This document shows positions 47,277 to 57,985 of a DNA stretch of 64,000 bases, one piece after another. The position numbers were made by a program, and so were the translations under genes. The notes under the pieces were generated by a model. It was not told the DNA's origin. It was given only the letters and a program-made list of their open reading frames with translations, and ran no database searches. Every line of letters starts with the position of its first letter. Position 1 is the stretch's first letter. Source of the stretch: Takakia lepidozioides (Eukaryota; Streptophyta; Takakiopsida; Takakiales; Takakiaceae); contig CM060731.1 of NCBI GenBank assembly GCA_030704615.1, positions 57,950,756-58,014,755 on the forward strand. The letters run 5' to 3'.

Positions 47277-48110
47277 TTACCTGCAGTTGGGCGTTTCACG
47301 CAGCACCTCATTCACTCTGGCGTTCCGCAGGCGCTCCGCCACCAGGTCGCGTGGGCACACTCCCTCTCTCAAACAGTTAGTCCACCATAGCCGTGGACGA
47401 TGAGCTCGTGACCCCACTGTAGCTGCATCTAGCAACACTGCTGACCCAAGCCACGACCGGACTTGATGCACACTGGCCATCACCCTGGCCCGTCGCCCAT
47501 CAGGTGGCACATTCTCCAAGATGTATGCTGGAGATACAGCTTGATGAAGCTGCAAGTGGCGCAAAACCCGCACCATCTCCCAAAACAGACCCGACTTGAG
47601 TCTCGCAATCCTTGCCATGCCCGGCTGATGAATGCCTTGGCAGGCCAACCTGCCACTACCAGATCAATGGAGCCAACCCGCTCCAAATCCTGCGCCCCCC
47701 AGCAACGAAATGTCTGCTGATATCCACGAATTGCAGACACCGACAACAACTCAGGGTACCGCTGCACCAACTGAGCAACATGGCGAAGTGAAACGCGTCG
47801 TGCAGTCTGATCCCTCTCCACATACAGGTAACGCCGAACTCGTACACCTGCTTGTAACACAGCAGCCAATCCGGTGCTGATCCCCGCCAAACAAGTCCAG
47901 AAGACAAATGCCTTCATCCGGATACTGCCACACAATAGGTGTGGTGTCCAATGGAGACAATTGAGGTGGTCCTGGTGCAATCCCCACACTCTCCTCCCTC
48001 TCCTGACAGTACAAAGCCTCCACCCAGGCTTGTTGCACCCGTCGATCAGCATCCCGCTGCAAATCCTTGCTCGTGCCCACAATGGAGTCTGAGCAACCAT
48101 GGTAGGCAAC
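47277..48110 (-). pseudogene. DNMT3-like cytosine-5 DNA methyltransferase domain in a retroelement
   Basis: C5-methyltransferase motifs appear in canonical order on the minus strand. Motif I is LLDLFGG/GISTGLAAVLQAG (about 47,905-47,850), then RYLYVERD (motif II). Motif IV is IDLVVAGWP/CQG, with the catalytic Cys codon at 47640-47642. Motif VI is YILENV (ENV at 47508-47516). The DNMT3-type motif VIII is SRAHRPRLWWTN (47377-47409). One-base frame changes lie in motif I (a GGGG run) and exactly inside the PCQ motif. The target-recognition region and motifs IX-X are missing, since homology stops near 47,277. The GI-TGL, AHRxRxxW and ENV spacing fits DNMT3-like enzymes, not MET1 or the rearranged DRM type. 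It lies downstream of gag and protease on the same strand, so it belonged to a Gypsy-type polyprotein. Confidence 0.85.
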
Positions 48111-48980
48111 TCCGCATACCATACATGTCATCCTGCTCTCCCGGAGGTGGTACATCCTCTGAATGAGCATTGCCCTCAAGCAACTCTCTAGGCCAACTCA
48201 CTGCCGTTGTGAATGCTGCTAGTGCGGCATCTTGCCTCGCTGTGGCAACCGCAACTCCTCCTATGAACGTCACAGGAGCTGCACACGCCGGCCCTCCCTG
48301 ACTGCCATGCAGGGCCTATAGGAAGCTGACTCCTCCAAAAACCAGGGTGAAGCCCATGGGGTACAACACTGCCCCAACAACCAGGACATCGTATGAGACT
48401 GCGTCTGTCACAAATGGCCTTGGCTCGCATCACTGAGCCATCTGTAGGGTGATCCGCCGTATGTCTGATAGCCAACTCATGCCGTGTCATGCCCCGAGCC
48501 TACTCCCGATCCTCCAGAGACGTCTGTATCTGGAAAGGACAAGGCTCCATATCCGCCTCCGTGAGGCCCAAGCCTGCAATAGCAGCTCTGCCCAGCATCA
48601 ATGGCTGAGCTCCCGGTCCAACAAGACCCGCAGTGGCCGGTACCTCTTGCCTGCCGGTCCACTCAAACGGAAAATGTCATCCTGGTTGTCTAACATGACA
48701 ACTCCAGGTGTCACCATGGCGCGCTCAATGGCTGGCCTAGCTGGCAGCTCCATCAACCTGGCAGCTGCAGCTTGCCATGGCGCCGCCCGTTGGCAGTCTT
48801 GACCCTCAAATCCGAGGATCCCTCCGGCACTACACCTCCCACTATCTCCGCAGAAGATGAAGTAACCTCCCCACTCTCACAGAGTGTAGCTGCCAGCCTG
48901 AACACCAGCTGGGTCTTACCCCCGGCGTCGCAATCATGGTAGCCGAGAACAATGGAGCCTGGCACACAGATGTGGCCGCT
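48111..48980 (-). pseudogene. Retroelement protease-like region and linker
   Basis: Between gag and the methyltransferase on the same strand. 48965-48753 reads like a decayed aspartic-protease start (a DCDAGGKTQLVFRLA stretch where D-S/T-G-A-T is expected, then LRVKTANG). Then come blocks in changing frames such as GLGLTEADMEPCPFQIQTS, EYARGMTRHELA, and VSYDVLVVGAVLYPMGFTL. Several stops and frameshifts are present. No reverse transcriptase or integrase follows in the window. Confidence 0.55.
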
Positions 48981-49386
48981 CCTAGCAGCACACTAGCTGC
49001 CGTAGCCTTGGCAACACTAGGTAGTGGTGCTACCCGTGTAGCTCTCCCCAATGGCATAGTAACCTCCGCCTTGGTAACAGTCGGGCGAGAACTAGGTGCC
49101 ATGGATGCGTCGACACTGTCTCCGCCAATGTGAATGACTAAGGAAGCCTAGCCTGACGGCTTGCCTCCCCACGCTGTGGATCCAACTCCACCTCTGCACC
49201 TTGTGGCTCAGGAACTCGTGCTGCTCCTCGAGTCACGGCTGCAGAGACTCCACCTGCACTAGTGGTAGTGCTGCTCCACACATGAATCCCATGCCTCCAT
49301 ATCTCCTCCCTCAGGAGCAGGAGGTGGACCATCCGGCCTTAGAGCCGGTACCACCTGAGCTGTAGCCATGGCAGCGAGCCTCTGCT

Positions 49387-50797
49387 CTAGCTACTGAAGC
49401 CGGTTGGCCATGCCTTGATCAACACCCTGACCTCCGCATCCTTGGCCACGTTGAGCTTGCCTTTGGCCTCGTGGCTGGCCACCTCGTCCCCTCTGGGCTG
49501 CTCCACCTCGCCCCCGGCCACCATTGTTCCCTTGGAACTGGCCTGGGCGCAACTCAGGATGCAAACCATAACACTGGGCCTCTCCATGCCCGTGTTTGCC
49601 ACAATGCCCACACTGCAACTGTGCAGGCTGTGCATGTGCCGGCCCTTTGCCTCCCTCTGGGCAATCCTTCTTAACATGGGGTCCTCTACATGTCCAGCAT
49701 ACCACATCCGCCCGTTGTTGGCCAGCAAATGAAGGGAGAGACCCCTGCATCTGAGGTCCTCTCTGCCCTTTCCCTGAGCTTCACCTGAGCCCCCTTGTTG
49801 CCTTGAGCACGTTGAGGTAGTGGTTGGCTAGGAGCACCACTACCCGTGGTGTCTCCTTAGCAAATCCCACCATGACCACTCGTTCCTCCACCATGTTGAG
49901 CTCTATCCGCTCTACCAGCAAAAAACACATTTGCTAAGGTGGGTTGGGCCGCTTGTAGGAGAGTTGCATCCCGCACTCTTCTCCTCAGCTCCTTGTCCAA
50001 TATCCCATACCAGAATTGGACTGCCTGAGCTTCCGTAACCCTTGGGTTACATTTATCAAGCGCCTCATGCGAGTGAAAGCCTCCTCAAGCTCTCGGTCGG
50101 CTTCCGTTGGAACTCTTGCAAGCTCCGCAACTTTTCTGTCCTCACCCCTCAACCCCTTGGTAGTTCCCTCTCAACTCTTGAAGAACTCCACAACAGGGTT
50201 GAAGGCAGGCACGGGTGCTAGTGCTGGTGCGGTAGTGGCTTGGGTGGACGTCGTAGCTACTGCTGCCGGTGCAGCGGCAGGTGTAGCCACTGCCCTCGTG
50301 GCTCTAGTGCCCCTAGTGATGGAGACATAGTCGGGTGACCAGTACATCCTCCACTCCTTGATCTCAACCTCATGCCCCCGCCTGAACTCATGGTAATCAT
50401 CCATAGGCAGCCCCTCAAGGTGCTGAAACAGCCCCTTCCATGCCATGAAAGGCATAAATAGTTGTGGATTGCGCATTTGCTGCAAATCACACCAACTATC
50501 AAACTCTTGGATAAAATCATCCAACTCGATGGTGCCCACCGCCCCAGAGTACCTTCGTGGCCCCTTGGTAGCTCCATACATCTCCTCCATTGTGTCCCAC
50601 AACAATGGCAAAGAAACAACTTGCACCGCCGGTATGAGTCCTCCTGATTCACAATCCGAATCAGAACCTTCCGTAGAAGACACAGGAGGTGAAGGTGGCC
50701 TAAACCGCACACCTCGTCTCGTGTACCCACTAGTATCGCTAGTGCTCGAACCGGCACTGTCCCCAGCAACTAGTGGCACCTCCGTGTTGACACTCAA
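49387..50797 (-). pseudogene. Gypsy-type gag with zinc knuckles (decayed)
   Basis: Starts near 50797 (MSVNTEVPLVAGDSAGSSTS). A Ser/Pro-rich leader and a gag-like helical part (WDTMEEMYGATKGPRRYSG, IELDDFIQEFDSWCDLQQMR) follow. In shifted frames a VERIELNMVEERV block leads to two knuckles: CWTCRGPHVKKDC (C-x2-C-x3-H-x4-C) and CGHCGKHGHGEAQC (C-x2-C-x4-H-x4-C). A Gly/Arg-rich tail (GGRGRGG repeats) then stops near 49,391. At least two stops and several frameshifts break it. It would bind and package the element's RNA in an intact copy. Confidence 0.8.
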
Positions 50798-51439
50798 CCG
50801 GTCATGAACATGTCCCTAACCCCCTCTCCACAAAGTAACCGGGTAGAGAACTTGTTGCGGCTTATGGTTTGGAATACTAAGTTCTTAACATAGCCTACAC
50901 CTGTACCTGCATCCACCGCAAGCACTCCTATGGTTGGCTGGTCATCACCTCCAACCTCACCACAGGAGAAATAATGATGGTTTGGCTGGTCATCACCCCA
51001 GCCTCACCATCGACAGCATGCTCTAGGACTGGCCGGTGATCAAATCCGGACCAATCACCTATAAAAACAAGCGCCCACACAAAACTAGCATGGCGCACAG
51101 TCAAGCATGCAGGTATGGAGGGGATCCAAACATAAGAAATCAGAACGACAACTTCCCCACACCAAAAACAAATCCACGGTGTTGTTCCTGCAAGGACACC
51201 CCAGCCCAAACCCGGACTGACTTTTGCCTCCACCTACGGAAAGGTCTTGGCCTAATGAGAGGGTGGAAACTACAAGGAAGAGAAGCTAAAGCAATGCCTA
51301 ACCCCAGCATGCCCTCATCCCAACACTCTTCCTCTCCTCTCTTCCCCCACTTGCATGACCATGGGAATATCATGAAGATACTCCTCAAACCGCCCTCCAC
51401 GAGCTTCAAAATTCGGCCTTCCAGACCACATGCCTGTCC

Positions 51440-52978
51440 TTAGGCAGTCCACCAGTGCCTCCACGAGTCAGCACAGGCCGTCCACAGGTCAACACGGGCC
51501 ACCACAGACCAGCACAGGCCCACACAGCTCACTGGTCATAGCCATCACAGTCCCACAGGCCACTGGGCACAGCCTGTCACAGCCCGTCACAGCCCCACAC
51601 GCCACTAGGCACAGCCAGTCACAGCCCGCACAGCCCGTCACAGCCCCACAGGCCACTAGGCACAGCCTGTCACAGCCCCACAGGCCACAGGCACAGCCTG
51701 TCACAGCCCCTCACAGCCCCTCACAGCCCCACAGGCCTCAGGCACGGCTGACACAGCCCCTCACAGCCCTCACAGCCCCATAGGCCACTGGGCACAGCCA
51801 GTCACAACCCCGCACAGCCCGTCAAACCTCAAAGGCCTCAGGCACGGCCTGTCACAACCCCAAGGCCATGGGCACAGCCTGTCACAGCCCCTCACAGCCC
51901 CTCACAGCCTCAAAGGCCTCAGGCACGGCCTGTCACAGCCCCTCACAGCCCATCACAGCCCCAAAGGCCATGGGCACAGCCTGTCACAGCCTCGCACAGC
52001 CCGTCACAGCCCCACAGGCCACTGGGCACAGCCTGTCACAGCCCCTCACAGCCCGTCACAGCCCCACAGGCCTCAGGCACGGCCTGACACAGCCCCTCAC
52101 AGCCCGTCACAGCCCCAAAGGCCTCAGGCACGGCCTGTCACAACCCCTCACAGCCCGTCACAGCCCAAAGGCCATGGCACAGCCCTGTCACAGCCCCACA
52201 GGCCTCAGGCACGGCCTGACACAGCCCCTCACAGGCCATCACAGCCCCAAGGCCATGGGCACAGCCTGTCACAGCCCCGCACAGCCGTCACAGGCCCCAC
52301 AGGCCACTGGGCACAGCCTGTCACAGCCCCTCACAGCCCGTCACAGCCCCACAGGCCTCAGGCACGGCCTGACACAGCCCCTCACAGCCCGTCACAGCCC
52401 CAAAAGCCTCAGGCACGGCCTGTCACAGCCCCTCACAGCCCCTCACAGCCTCAAAGGCCTCAGGCACGGCCTGTCACAGCCCCTCACAGCCATCACAGCC
52501 CCAAAGGCCATGGGCACAGCCTGTCACAGCCCCGCACATCCCGTCACAACTCGCCACAGCCTGTCACAGCCCCACAGGCCTCAGGCATGGCCTGACACAG
52601 CCCCTCACAGCCCATCACAGCCCCAAAGGCCATGGGCACAGCCTGTCACAGCCCCGCACAGCCCGTCACAGCCCCACAGGCCACTGGGCACAGCCTGTCA
52701 CAGCCCGTCACAGCCCCGTCACAGCCCCAGAGGCCTCAGGCACGGCCTGACACAGCCCCTCACAGCCCGTCACAGCCCCAAAGGCCTTAGGCACGGCCTG
52801 TCACAGCCTCTCACAACCCGTCATAGCCTCAAAGGCCTCAGGCACGGCCTGTCACAGCCCTTCACAGCCCATCACAGTCCCAAAGGCCATGGGCACAGCC
52901 TGTCACAGCCCATCACAGCCCCGAAGGCCATGGGCACAGCCTGTCACAGGCCCTCACAGCCCGTCACAGCCCATCCAT
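51440..52978. repeat. 51-bp minisatellite built of ~10-bp subunits
   Basis: About 1.5 kb of tandem repeats. The most regular unit is 51 bp: CACGGCCTGTCACAGCCC, CTCACAGCCCGTCACAGC, CCCAAAGGCCTCAGG. It is itself made of 10-bp CACAGCCCST words. Copies differ mainly at TCAGGCACGG against ATGGGCACAG and in the number of 10-bp words. Because 51 is 17 codons, one frame stays open for 405 codons; this is a consequence of the period, not evidence for a gene. It lies between the putative LTR and gag of the retroelement. Confidence 0.92.
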
Positions 52979-53439
52979 GGCCGCTCTGGCAGTTTAGCCA
53001 TTTCTCCAAGGGGTTTAGCCACGCCAAGCTAGGTTTGTGTCTCTTGGACTCTAGGCTTCTTTCCACCGAGTTATGGCGGCTGTGAGGAAATCAGCAAGGT
53101 ATTCTTGCTCTTTCAGCTCCCACACACCACCATAGTAGCCCTAAGCCATGAGGTGGTTGCCACAAACCAAGCCTTCTTTCTCACTTAGCCTCCCCAAACA
53201 CGCCACTAAACTCAATGGCAAACAACCAAGCCCTGCTGGTTCCCAGCTCTTGTGAGCACTCATTCAAGCACTCTCCTTGGCCATAACATCTGTCTTAGAG
53301 CCTATTCCAGCCCCTACACCTGCTGCTTCAAGAGTTGCGCTCCCTTCAAGCTTGAAGTTGAAACCCCAACTCACATAGGCCCTACAAGTGCTTTTCTTTC
53401 ACTCCAAGTGGAAACCAGCCCTAGACCTTCCGTTCTAGC

Positions 53440-53790
53440 TCTCTAAAGCTTGAAAACAAGAGCCTCAATGGGCTGAAGGCATGCTCCACACATGCCCCAC
53501 TCTCACCATAAGAGAATCAGCTCCTTTGCTTCATTTCTTGCACCCACAAACCTGAAAGTGCAAGCCTTCATCAGGCTGATAGCACGCTCCACACATGCAT
53601 TGCCCTCACATAAGGGAAGTCAACCCTTCCCACTTCCTTGTTTGCCCTCCAAGCTTGAAGATGGAAGCTTCAATGAGCTGAATACATGCTCCACACATGC
53701 AACCTCTTCACACAAGAGATATCAGCCCCCTATCTTGGCTCCTGGCTCCTTGATGCTCTCTAAGACAAGACTAAGCACTCCACAGCCTTT
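53440..53790. repeat. Degenerate ~105-bp tandem repeats
   Basis: GCTCCACACATGC recurs at about 53490, 53590 and 53690. Each is followed by a CTCACA-AAG-type block and an AAGCTTGAA or CTGAAAGTG block. About three diverged units are visible, part of the non-coding leader region of the retroelement. Confidence 0.55.
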
Positions 53791-54359
53791 GCCAAGCTCC
53801 TGAAACCCTAAGGCTTACATTTCCAGCCACAAGACACTTCTCTTGTGGTGCAAGAGCTCTTCTTCCAAGCTCTGAAACCCTAGGTGCACATTCCATGGCC
53901 TTGCGCCACCTCTTAGCTCCTATTCCAGCCCTCCTCTTGCCATGACAAGAGCCCTCTCAATGCTGAAGCTCGAGATTGAAACCCAATCTCACCATACTCC
54001 ACAAAGTGCATTGATTTGCCCCAAGCCAAATCAGCCCTTTCGCTTGGTCTTGCAATCCTTCACACAATGAAAGCTTGCATTCCCAAGTCCAGTTCTCAGC
54101 TTTGCCACCAAAGCCACTATAACCTGCTCTTGACTGGTCCTCTTCCCATCGTGCTTGCTCATGCATGTACACAATCTGAAACCATCAAGGTGCTCTGGAA
54201 TTACCTGCAGCATGGTGCTTTCATCTCTGAAGCTGAAGATCGAATGCCAAGGTCTACCACCTCGTAACCCCACATCGCCTCCGCTTCTAACAACCAAGAG
54301 CTCCACGGTGCTCCTTGCATAACAACTTGGTTTCTCTCATTCTCAAGCAAAAACCACAA

Positions 54360-54731
54360 GTGCTACAACTAACTCGTATCTAGCACTCATAGATACGAGC
54401 TGATCTTTCTCGAGTGATAAAGAAGAAAAATACAAGCACGAGCTCACAAATCTGAAGCATAAACTCATGCATATATAACCTCATCACTCAAATACAAGTC
54501 AAGCCAAGTGCACCCCACGCCATGGGGAATCCACACTACGGCGCCATAGCTAGGCGCGGTGAGGCTCAACTCGAGAAAGATGAGCCTTCCGCGCTTGCCG
54601 TGAAGATAACCACTCCAGGGCCTAAATCTGCCTTGATCCCTGGATTGACACTTGGGCCAATCCCAAATGTCAATATGTAAAAGCTAGCTATTTCCTAGCT
54701 AGTTTCACACTAGTGGTAAAATAACTTGACA
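54360..54731 (-). other. Putative 5' LTR of the methyltransferase-bearing retroelement
   Basis: On minus it begins TGTCAAG at 54731 exactly where the TNP2 homology on + begins. It carries a TATA box (TATATA, 54473-54478) in the right orientation for the gag at 50797. It also contains a perfect 10-bp stem (CTCGTATCTA/TAGATACGAG, 54373-54399, 7-nt loop) and the near-perfect inverted words GATCTTTCTCGAG and CTCGAGAAAGAT (about 54402 and 54570). The inner end of the LTR and the partner LTR cannot be placed, so this is inference. Confidence 0.4.
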
Positions 54732-57410
54732 GAGTTATGGAGGGGGGTCCGACATTGGATGCTTCACTTGACCCTATGGCCGGACAATCTTTTTAGATGA
54801 GAGACATCTTGCTTTGGACAATGCATGATTATCCAGGTATATTATGTTCCCCATGAGAAACCCGCGTACATTTACCTGTCAAGGGATATTGATGAGGATT
54901 GGGATTGATTGAAGTAGCGGCGACAGTCTTCTACACCGTACTGGGGTAGATGCACATGGAAACTTTTTGTCTTTCCTAATGTGGCGGAATGTCTACAAGA
55001 CTTACTGTTTGCTCGGGGTTGAGCACTAAAGGGTACCACGCATGCCTGCATTGTGGCGATGAACTTGATGCACAAAGCTCCAGCAATCTTCGCAAGATGG
55101 TGTATCCCAACTACCGCAAGTATCTTCCTATGAGCCATCATTGGAGAAGAAGAGACAAACACTTGTTTGATGACAAAGTGGAGTTACGTCCCCCACCTGT
55201 GACACCATCCAGGCACTTTTGGGAAGACCGATGGAAGGAGGCCCATCGGAGGGGTCCGGTGAAATGGAGGTGCCCGGCATGAAGCGGCTTTCAATCTTCT
55301 ACGAGTTGCCATATTGGGCGGTACATATTCCACAAAAACACCATCAATATTGCTATGCATGCATGTAATATTGCATGTTTTGTATGATTTCCATTGTCAC
55401 TTTCACGTCAAAATAGACGTGTAAGAATTTGTGGGTGGGGATATGTGTAGGACCTGAAGATTCGTCATCTTCTAGATCCCATGCATATTGAGAAGAATGT
55501 TTGCTCGTCCTTTTTTCGTGTTCTTCATGGCACACCGACAAAGAAGAGAGTGGCTGCGAAAGGAGATTCTCTCGGTGTTAGAAAGGAACTTGAGGAGCAG
55601 GGTCGCATGCCCCATCTATGGGCCGAAGAAAATGGTGTAGACCCAAAGGGTGTTGTATGGTGGAAGTATAGGCGTGCATCTTGACAATGGACTAAGGAAG
55701 AATACAAGAAGGTGATAGCCACCATAGGAGTTGTCTGAACACCAACTGGTTATGGGTCATCCCTCCGTATGAAGTTCAACGAAGACGGGGTCCATGGTTT
55801 GAAGTCTCATGACTACCACAATCTATTGCAAGACATCTTGCCCATTGCAGTACGTGGGACATTGACTCTCGAGGTTCGCGAGACAGTATATAGATTGGGA
55901 GCATTATTCCGGTGGATTTGCTCCAAAGAGCTGGAGGAAGCGGACTTTCCACGCATGAAGAAGGAGGCGGCGGTGGTCATGTGTATGTTGGAGATGCACC
56001 TTCCTCCGTCATTCTTTGACATCCAAGTGCACTTGGTAGTGCACTTAGTGGAAGAGGCTTCGATTGCCGGCCCCGTTCATTCTCGGTGGATGTACTACCT
56101 TGAGCGATACATGAAGACTTTGAAAGCACATGTAAGACAAATGGTACACCCGGAGGGTAGCATGGCGGAGGGGTATACATTGCAAGAGGCTATGTTCTAC
56201 TACATAGAGTACTTGGCAAGGGTGGATAAGGAAGCCCCTCCGATGTGGAAGAAATGAGGATGTACGAACCAAGAACATTGTTTTGCCCAAAAATTCAAAG
56301 AGGGTAAAATTACCCATCGTGGTGATTAACCAAGCGCATGAGTTCATACTGAAGAACACCCCATCCATACATGAGTGGGAGGCAAGATACAATAACCTTG
56401 TTCAGCAACGACAGGAGGAGACGGTTGCGTGGAGGTGGAACCATGCAAGGGCGACTACACGCGCTCCGCGAGCAAGGGGCCGGCGTAGGAATGTGCATTC
56501 ACAAGAATTGCCCATGGAATTGCAGCCTCTAAGTTCATTCTGCCATTGGCTTTGGACTGAAGTAGAGGATAGCATTGCGAATGGTGAGGTGGTTTCAGAT
56601 TTGGTGCAAGACATTGCAAGGGGCCTCTCTCAATTTGCGACCTCATACACGGCGGTTTGGGTTCATGGTCGTCATTTTCGCATTCGTGCTCTTGACATGA
56701 AGCGCAAAACAACGTTTGATTCTGGTTTGTGTGCCTCATATTGACAAGACTCCGTGTGGGGCAGGGGAGATACACGACCTACCATGAGCACACTCAACTA
56801 CTGTGGAGAGCTTGAGAGCATACTCCAACTTCAGTATACAAGGCACCAGCCTCTTATCTTCAAGGCAAGGTGGTTCCAGCCACATCTTGTGGGGCCATCC
56901 GCAACAATAGTGGAAGACGAGTGTGGTTTCATGCGCGTCAATACAGATAGGCTCGAGACTACTCATCCTCCCTCCGATGAGCCTTTTTCATGGTCTTCAG
57001 ACATGGAGCAAGTTTTCTTCTCCGGATCAGGAAATTGGAAGGTGGTTGTGCATGCTCAGCTAAGAGGAAGACGTATCTATCATGGTCGGGGATCTACTTG
57101 GGGCGAGGCAAATGCGGAGGAGGAAGAGACTGGTCATGATGACGCTGATGTTGGCCGAGGTTGGATAGAGGGGGTACAAGAGAATGATGACGCCCCGGAC
57201 AATGCATCCCGGACCCTATACGATGAGGCTCCATCAGATGCGGATGTTGGAGAAGAAGATGAAGACATGGTCATTGAAACCGAGGTGGAAGATGATTCAG
57301 ATGTGCCTTTTGGTGACCAGGCCATTTATGGCAATGACTCTGATGAGCAAGAAGACTTGCAGCTTGATGAGGACGAAGAAGCTCCGGATGATGATGTTCA
57401 AGTCGATTAG
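54732..57410 (+). pseudogene. TNP2-type CACTA transposase, 5' truncated and broken
   Basis: The sequence starts inside the TNP2 domain: LDASLDPMAGQSF, a stop, then MRDILLWTMHDYP (54760-54836, ending at a GT donor). GLSTKGYHACLHCGDELDA and RKYLPMSHHWRR follow (54,990-55,280), then MHIEKNVCSSFFRVLHGTP (55481 on). The DUF4218-like part is LKSHDYHNLLQDILPIAVRG, FFDIQVHLVVHLVEEA and GPVHSRWMYYLERYMKTLK (55769-56257). The DUF4216-like end is YCGELESILQLQYT and MEQVFFSGSGNWKVVVHAQL, with a very acidic C-terminus to 57410. In-frame stops lie at about 55682 and 55735, with frame changes near 54745, 56258 and 56744. The N-terminal several hundred residues are absent. This was the element's catalytic transposase. 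Confidence 0.9.
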
Positions 57411-57985
57411 ACACGTAATCAAAGCTACATAATAATTCTCGCACATAACTGTACCCATCCCTTCGATTGATTGTACATGTACATGCATGTAGCTTATTTC
57501 TATGATTGATTAATGAAAAATCCATGAAAAAAATCCGTTGTAGGTGTGGCGATCTAGGAATGATTTTAGTGAAGTTGTGACTCGAAAAGTGACTCTAGGA
57601 TTGTTGAGTTTTTGTACGAGGGCAAGAATGTTGGAAGACATGGTTCTTGTTCTACAAGTGCTGACCAAGACTTACCCCTGGAAACCCTTCAATCAATTTG
57701 GTTACCATGATCTCGATGCAACAGAAAGAATCTTCGAAATTGGTGTGAAAGACAACAATGTTGCCAAAGCCATTACCCTCAACCCTCTAATCCCATGGCC
57801 CTTCCATTTTCCTTTCCTAGTGTCCCCACCCCCTCTTCTTGCCCTTTGTCTTTAACAATAAGGTCGCCCGGGTTGATCACGGTCTCCCACATACAAGATA
57901 GACCTATTATATTGTAGCACAGAAGGAGGACTAAAAAGATTTGCAACAATGGATCCATTCAGCTTAGCCTCTGCCATGACCTTTG
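57411..57985. other. CACTA 3' interior, no gene called
   Basis: Downstream of the transposase. A frame at 57544-57855 is open but unrecognised. Nothing else is supported. Confidence 0.4.

Noticed and set aside
51440-52978. CRISPR-like array
   Set aside because: Repeats are contiguous and degenerate with no unique spacers; the genome is a plant nuclear genome.
51868-53085. 405-codon open frame rich in His, Ser, Pro and Gln
   Set aside because: It is the translation of a 51-bp minisatellite; the codon-multiple period alone keeps it open. No domain and no plausible start context.
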